From the NCBI RefSeq assembly GCF_902167145.1, contig NC_050098.1:115978207-116042206 (forward strand): a DNA stretch of 64,000 bases, written 5' to 3'. Source of the stretch: Zea mays. Lineage: Eukaryota; Streptophyta; Magnoliopsida; Poales; Poaceae. A model generated the notes under the pieces. The model was not told where the DNA came from. It did no database searches and saw only the letters and a program-made list of their open reading frames with translations. Positions 57,341-64,000 of this stretch are shown here, piece by piece. Both the position numbers and the translations under genes were made by a program. The first letter of the stretch is position 1, and the number at the start of each line of letters is the position of its first letter.

Positions 57341-60300
57341 TGTTGGAACCTCCCAAGTAATTAGGCCCACCTACAGTTGTCCTTGTCCAACAGACATCAG
57401 ACACCCTGTAGATGTTCCTAAATCACTTGACAAGTTCGGTATCTTCTTTCTTACCTTTCCAGGAATGTTTCACCCGTCTTGCAGACATTACAGAACATCG
57501 GAGATATAGAAATGCGGAAGCGATTACATAAACTTACATTTATTTAGAAAGTAAGATCAAGTTACTTATTACAGACCAGAGTTATCCTAGGAATGCAGAG
57601 TAATATTATTACAATACCAAGGGAGGTAAAAACTCCTCCCGATAAGTTCTTTCACAAAAGTTCTATATGGAGGACCAAGTCCTCCCGCGGCTTCACTCTT
57701 GTTTTTCTTCCTTGGGAACCACCTTGGAGCAAAAGCAACAAAAATTTGTCGCTTCCTCACCTAAAAACAATGGAGGGATAAACCCTGAGTATGGAATTAC
57801 TCAGCAAGTCTTACCCGACTAAAGAAAAGACACTCAAGAGTATGCTGGCTTAAGGGAGTCAAGGTAAGGCTTCTCAATAATCAAAGACTCTGTTTTGCAG
57901 AAATGCTTACTAAAAGTGGATCCTTAAAAATCCAGTTTTATTTGTCAAGTTGAGTAAAATTACCTGTAACTAGAGTTCTTTCTATCCTAGTTCAATCACT
58001 TGACCTGCACTAGCCAATTTCTTAACAAACCCATCATCTTTACTGGATTGCTACGTATAAGTCAGTGACCAAGTCTTCATAACCGTGAAGGTACGGCGAT
58101 CCGAATCGATTATACTCAGCTGAGGATCTCCAATCACACGACATATGTAGCACTTAATCGTTGCATATGTCAACCCGCCACCGGGGTTCTTAAGACCAGA
58201 TCAGGTTCACGCAAACCGAGAGCACAGATACACCACCGTCCAGCCTCTTGCCACGGAGGGTACACGCTACTCTCGCCACCGCTCCACGCCCATTTCGTGT
58301 TATCTTATTCTGGCCTTAGTCTGCCCGAGGCTAGGCTTACCCATGACGAGGCATGTGACCAGTTAAAGGGTCCTCGGTCAGCAGGCCTACATCGACACGG
58401 TCCTTAATCGACTCAGACGGAGACACTACACTGAGACTCCTTTCTCGTGCAAGTCACCCGCCCGGTCTCAGCTTAATTATTTCAAACCCAAAGTTTGGTA
58501 CCTGGCAGAGGTACATCTTTTCCGATGTTGAATCCATCAAGGCCTTTGACAGATCCACCACCAAGTTTTATTTTCGAAAACATCCCACCCACCTTTGCCA
58601 TATCATATTTTGTAAAAACAAAACATTTTGTTTTCTAAAGCAAGGCTAAGCATCAAAATCTTTTGTAAAACAGGTGATTAAGGAAGGTAATCGAATTCAA
58701 GAAAGGTAATGCATGAATTGTTTTATCAATCAACCCCTATCACCTAATGCATCAAGCAAGTGAAAAAGATTTTAAAAACATCAAGGAAGGTGGCAAATGC
58801 ACCGGGGCTTGCCTTTGTTAGTAGGTGAGTCAGGCTCGGACCCGCAGATATCGAAGTAGAAACAATTGCCGGCCTGAGAATCCGAAGGTGGTGGTGTCTT
58901 CTCTTCGGTCACTTCAATCTCTTCTTCGTTTTCTAAATATAACCATATAGGTATATATATATAAGAATGAATGCCATGTAATGCTCATGAGAGTGCAAAG
59001 ATAATAAAGATTTATTATCTAAGTCTTGAATACAACATTCCTTCACGGAACTCCGAGAACTTAGGGTTTCCGGAGTCAGTAAAGGAGTTCAAAGGGCAGG
59101 GGGTGGAGGTTTTGGGTTCTAGTTATCAAACAAGGTCTAAATCAACCCAAATTCTACTCAAGGCTTCTAAATAATGTATGGAACTCATATAAAAAGTTTG
59201 GACATTTTTGGAATTACTATATGTTTTCTAAAAATCCAGAACTAATACTTTAAACTACTTTAAATGCCTCAAAATTCCTTATTTAATCTAAAAATCATGA
59301 AACTATTTTTGTTAAATACTATGGAATATAAGAAGCCTAGGAAAATTGGTCTTATATTTTTAGGATTTTTCTGTAATTTTCTACATATTTCTAAAGCTGG
59401 ACAGAAAAAGAAAAATGAAAATGTGGAACAGTATTGGGCTGATTCTGGCCCGAACCGGCCCAACCACACAGGAAACCAGGGCACGCCCACGCCCGCGCTG
59501 ACGGCTTTGCGGAAAAGCCCTCGGGGTTTTCATTAACTGGGAATGGGTTCTTTCACTGTTTTTCGCAGTCGCTGACAGTTTGCGAAAATGTCCTCGGTCT
59601 TCTATTCCTTCACATCACACGGTCCACGACGACGGTGAACGCAGCCGCGCTCCAGTGAGCCACTGTTCCGGCCGAACGGGGCCATGACCGGCGCTCCCGA
59701 GCAGTGGGCATGGAATTGAACCACCCCAGCTCATTTCCCCTAACCTAATTTCACCAATGACTAACTAATAAGCTCTGGCCACGGCGGCCGTGAACATCAC
59801 GGCAAGACAGTCGCGTTCCCGGCGACCAAAGGGCTCCTAGCTCGATTATTTGGGTCGGCAAGCATCATAGACTTAAGGGAAAGCTTAAACGAGGGAGAGA
59901 AGGAGATGAACTGACCGGAATAAGGCTGGCCACGGTGAGGTTGGGTTTCGGGTGGCGGATAATTGATTTGGGGCGAATTCAAAATTCCGAGCTCGGGCGA
60001 ACAATTGCTAGCAATACATGGTGGCTGGGTGGGTGATGATGTTGTGAAGCTCTCTGCGGGGTCAATTTATAGGGAGCGGTGACGAGCAATTTGAGAAGAT
60101 TGCGCTGGCGGCCGGAGATGAAGAAGAAGGCACTGGCGTGCGTGAGTGCGTGTCCACAGTCGTGGCGAGCTCACCGGCGATGATGGGACTGCTATAGGGA
60201 GTCACGGCGACGCGGTGGAAATGCTCGGACACGTGGTACAAGGCCGTGCAACGGTGATCACCGGCGTAGTTATCCTAGGCGGCTGTGGCAACTTTGTACG

Positions 60301-61379
60301 GCGGTCGGACTTGTTTAGTGACCGGAGTTATCCACAGCGGTGATATTTCTAGGACCCCGAGCGCTATCCACACCATCCGAATACTAATCGTGGCGACGAC
60401 GGCATGAATCACGGCGGGGAGCCACCGGCGGCGAGATCTTTTCTGGTGCTGGCAATCTGATCCTCAACAGTCACTGTACCATGGGCTGCAACATTCAGTC
60501 AACCTGACAGCCATAGCTTAGGCTCGATTTTCTCACAAATTTTCATGGCAACATAACCAATGATCTGCAGCAAAGTTGTAGAACTACAATCCATATATAA
60601 CTTTGCTACAATGTTCTCCCACAAAAAGTCACTGGATCTTGCTTAAAATTAAGCCCTAAGTTCATGTCATCCCACTGTTAATCTGAATTTCAGATTTCAA
60701 GCAGTCTGACAGTCCAACTTCAGGCTCAATTATCTCCAGTATTTTCTTAACAACTATGCTCACACTCTTAAGCAAAGTTGGTCTCCTTAGTTTGCTCTAC
60801 AATTTTGATGTGGTGACCTAAGGCAAAAACTCTATAATTTGAAAGTTACATGGCCACAAAGTTGAGCCCTTAACTCTGAAATTCAGACTTAAGATAGAAC
60901 TCAATTGAGATCTATTTTGCAACTAGGTCCAAAACTCAGGGTTTGGCTTGTAAATTCACATATGAGTGACCCAAATGACTTAAGATACTCATTTGACTTG
61001 GTTTTTGCACTTTAGTCCAAAAGTGGACTAATTTTGCACATAGGTCCCTAGGGTTTGGTTTTAGGGTTTTCCCGGGTTCTAATTAGGGTTTTTGGTATCC
61101 CAGGGGTATAGATGTGATTCAACTTTATTCTTGGGAATATTTTATGACTATACCCCTAAGGCTTTTAGGTTTTCTCAATTTGGGTTATGTCTTACCCCTT
61201 TAATCTCTATTTAGGGTTAAGCTTCCTACCCAGGGTTCTATTTGCAAAGTGCTATAACAATACAACTTGTTTGATATTTTTACCTAGTGAATGCACTCTA
61301 GGTGTATCAAACATATGCAATGCCAATGTTTATGATGTCATGCTCAAGTTTTAGTTACAGTAACACCAGGGGTGTTACA
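57341..61379 (-). repeat. 3' LTR of the minus-strand Tekay/Del element (4039 bp)
   Basis: On the minus strand it runs TGTAACACCCCTGGTGTTAC (61379) to GAGGTTCCAACA (57341). Outer parts match the plus-strand LTRs in reverse complement. TATA box on the minus strand at 60066-60071 (CCCTATAAATTGAC). Confidence 0.88.
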
Positions 61380-61393
61380 TCCTTCCCCCCATA
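61380..61393 (-). other. Polypurine tract of the minus-strand Tekay/Del element
   Basis: TATGGGGGGAAGGA on the minus strand directly before the LTR, matching the tract of the plus copy. Confidence 0.85.
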
Positions 61394-61532
61394 AAAGAAT
61401 CTCGTCCCGAGATTAAAAGTCCTAGGGTAAGTAATGGAAAAGGAAACGCGACATACTTTTATTTGCTCATTTCTGGTACAAGGCAGGAATGGCTTGGGAA
61501 TTTACTCCTTTATTACAACAACTATACATGCT

Positions 61533-64000
61533 TTACAAATTACAAGAGGCTAAAAAGCCTGGGAAATTCTTATCTAAGAAGTCTTGTGTTTCCCATGTAG
61601 CCTCATCTTCGGAATGTTGGTTCCACTGTATCTTGTAGAACTTGAGAGTTTTTCTTCGGGTAACTCTGTCCTTTTGATCCAAGACTCGAATAGGGTGCTC
61701 AGAATATGTCAAGTCCGGTTCAAGGACAACATCTGTCACTTCAATGGTTCGATTAGGAACCCGAAGACACTTCTTCAATTGTGACACGTGGAACACATTA
61801 TGCACAGCAGACAATGTTTCGGGTAGTTGGAGTCGGTATGCCACTGGTCCGCATTGCTCAAGTATAGGGAATGGACCAATATACCGGGGTGCAAGCTTTC
61901 CTTTAACCCCGAAATGTGATACCCCTTTCATGGGCGAAACTTTCAGGTAGACATAGTCCCCCACAAGGAAGTATAAGGGCATTCGCCGTTTGTCTGCATA
62001 ACTCTTCTGACGAGCTTGGGCTTTCTTCATATTGTGAATTATTTTCTGAACCTTTTCTTCAGTCTCTTTCACCATATCAGGCCTGAAGAAGTACCTTTCA
62101 CCAGGTTCAGACCAATTTAGCGGAGTACGACATCGTCGTCCATACAAAGCTTCAAAGGGTGCCATCTTGATGCTTTCTTGATAGCTATTATTATATGAAA
62201 ATTCCGCTAACGGCAAACATTCATCCCATTTTTGTGGAAATTCCAGAACACATGCCCGTAGCATATCTTCCAGTATCTAATTTAACCTCTCAGTCTGCCC
62301 ACTGGTTTGAGGATGGTAGGCCGAACTATGGAGCAACTTAGTACCGAAGGATTTGTGAAGTGCTTCCCAAAACTTGGCTACAAATTGAGGTCCACAATCC
62401 GACACTATGGTCTTCGGAACACCATGCAGACTAAGAATACGAGCAATGTACAATTGGGCATAGACAGTAACCGGGTGATCGGTCTTGACCGGTAGAAAGT
62501 GAGCAATTTTCGTAAGCCGATCAATTATAACCCAGATAGAATCATACCCTTTTGTAGTCCTGGGTAATCCCACAATGAAGTCCATACTAATATCTTCCCA
62601 TTTCCATGTTGGGATCGGCAAAGATTGTAATGGACCAGCTGTCTTCATGTGTATGGCCTTGACACGTCTGCAAGTGTCACACTTAGCCACATAGCGTGCA
62701 ATTTCAATTTTCATCTTCGTCCACCAGTAGTGCTGCTTTAGATCATGATACATCTTAGTGCTTCCCGGATGAATAGAATAGCGACTAAGATGCGCTTCAT
62801 CTAAGATTTGCTAGCGGAGCTCTTCATTCTTCGGCACCACTATGCGGTTGTTGAACCATATCACACCTTGATCGTCTTCTTTGAAACATTTGGTTGTTCC
62901 AGCCATTATCTTCTCACGTATGTGCTTCATACCCTCATCATCTTTTTGTGCATCAATTATTCTTCGTAAGATGGTTGACTCCAGCTTCAAATGATTTGAA
63001 GTCCCATGCTGAATCATCCCCAGGTTTAATTTCTCCATCTCCTGGCATAATGTAATGTCAGAAGTCCTCACCGTTAAACAATGGCAGGAAGCCTTGCGAC
63101 TGAGCGCATCTGCCACTACATTTGCTTTTCCTGGGTGATAATGGATTTCTAATTCATAATCCTTGATCAGCTCGAGCCATCGTCTTTGTCTCATATTCAA
63201 TTCTGACTGTGTGAAGATGTATTTCAAGCTTTTATGGTCTGTATAGATATGACAGACATTACCCAGCAAATAATGACGCCAAATCTTTAGGGCATGAACC
63301 ACCGCAGCTAACTCCAGATCATGAGTAGGATAGTGTTCCTCATGTCGGCGTAACTGCCTTGAAGCATATGCAATTACTCGGCCTTCTTACATTAACACAC
63401 AGCCGAGTCCACTGCCTGATGCATCACAATATACATCAAAGGGCTTGGTGATGTCTGGTTGAGCCAATATTGGAGCAGTGGTTAACAATATCTTCAATTG
63501 TTCAAAAGCTTCATCACACTTTGAAGACCAATTGAATTTAACATCATTCTTCAATAAACTTGTGATTGGCTTTACAAGCTTAGAAAAATCTGGTATGAAT
63601 CGGCGGTAATATCCAGCCAGTCCAAGGAAACTTCGGACCTGATGAACAGTGGTCGGGGGTTTCCACTCCAAAATGTCCTTGACTTTGCTGGGATCTACCG
63701 CAATCCCCCTGGCAGACAGTACATGTCCCAGAAACTGAATTTCCTCCAGCCAAAACGCGCATTTGCTGAATTTGGCATATAATTGGTGTTCTCTCAAGCG
63801 CGTTAACACGATCCGTAAATGTTGGGCGTGCTCCTCTTCATTCTTGGAATATATCAGAATATCATCAATGAAGACCACCACAAACTTGTCCAACTCGGGT
63901 ATGAATACCGAGTTCATCAAATACGTGAAGTGGGCCGGAGCATTTGTTAACCCGAAAGACATTACCAGGTATTCAAATAATCCATATCGCGTAGTGAAGG
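61533..64000 (-). pseudogene. Tekay/Del pol, RT to chromodomain, partial
   Basis: Minus strand. RT from [15 protein letters not shown] with FIDDILIYS; RNase [12 protein letters not shown]; integrase CDTCRRVKA, MDFIVGLP, VSDCGPQFVAKFW and SGQTERLN; the chromodomain-like end WNQHSEDEATWET stops at 61533. Premature stops: TAA at 63387-63385 (CVLM*EGRV), TAG at 62813-62811 (ELR*QILDE) and TAG at 62279-62277 (ERLN*ILED). The plus copy has Gln codons at all three. No frameshift is seen here, so it is less damaged than the plus copy. The 5' part lies beyond the window. Confidence 0.92.

Larger units (their letters stand above)
57341..64000 (-). mobile_element. Second Tekay/Del-type element (minus strand), truncated by window edge
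   Basis: 3' LTR 57341-61379, polypurine tract 61380-61393 and pol 61533-64000, all on the minus strand. Its protein is very similar to the plus copy, but its LTR has diverged strongly in the GC-rich middle (59580-60500), so it is a related subfamily rather than a recent duplicate. It inserted into the 3' LTR of the plus copy; the likely left target bases are ctttg at 57336-57340. Confidence 0.9.

Noticed and set aside
1..64000. Host protein-coding, tRNA or rRNA genes
   Set aside because: None recognised by eye; every substantial ORF traces to a transposable element. A tRNAscan and protein search would be needed to exclude short host fragments.

Overview
The window is plant nuclear DNA made entirely of nested transposable elements. 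I found no host gene, rRNA or tRNA. Large LTR retrotransposons inserted inside one another, long Tekay/Del-type LTRs (3.3-4.0 kb), Opie/Ji-like (SIRE lineage) Copia elements and a Cinful/Zeon-like Tat element all point to maize (Zea mays) or a close Andropogoneae relative. Family names are recognition by eye, not a database result.

Left half (1-41208). The host is one Opie/Ji-like Copia element on the minus strand. Its 5' LTR is 39904-41208, its gag 39857-37425, its integrase 37326-36031, a linker 8967-8661, its RT/RNase H 5833-4342 and its 3' UTR 4341-3505. Four insertions split it. A minus-strand Gypsy LTR (1-3504) sits in the 3' UTR. A hAT DNA transposon with a dead transposase (about 5834-8660) sits between linker and RT. 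A Tat-lineage Cinful-like element (8968-36025, minus, TSD cttgg) sits after the integrase. That element itself contains a second, younger Tat-lineage element (15342-24703, plus, TSD atatc) and a 3.3-kb solo LTR (32689-36013, TSD ctgac).

Both Tat elements carry, besides gag-pol, a spliced additional gene on the opposite strand between pol and the 3' LTR. In the older element it has four exons and two premature stops (12327-15341 plus 24709-24991), and the younger element has inserted into its last exon. In the younger element it has three exons and is fully open (916 codons; 23665-20768, minus), with its own TATA box. That element's pol has two nonsense codons and most of its gag is missing, yet its two LTRs differ at a single base in 590. 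In both elements a tandem-repeat array lies between the convergent 3' ends of pol and the antisense gene.

Right half (41209-64000). A plus-strand Opie/Ji-like Copia fragment (41209-44899) is cut by a plus-strand Tekay/Del chromovirus (44900-57340). Its 3' LTR is cut in turn by a related Tekay/Del element in minus orientation (57341 to beyond 64000). The plus copy has a 194-codon intact coiled-coil ORF between the primer-binding site and gag, while its gag-pol is broken by stops and frameshifts.

Where the original codon can be inferred, most premature stops are CAG/CAA/CGA to TAG/TAA/TGA, as expected for deamination in methylated, silenced repeats. Inferred order of events on the left: Copia, then Cinful-like (LTRs about 98.6% identical), then the young Tat element (about 99.8%). 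The features most worth following up are the antisense genes, the arrays beside them and the upstream ORF of the Tekay element.
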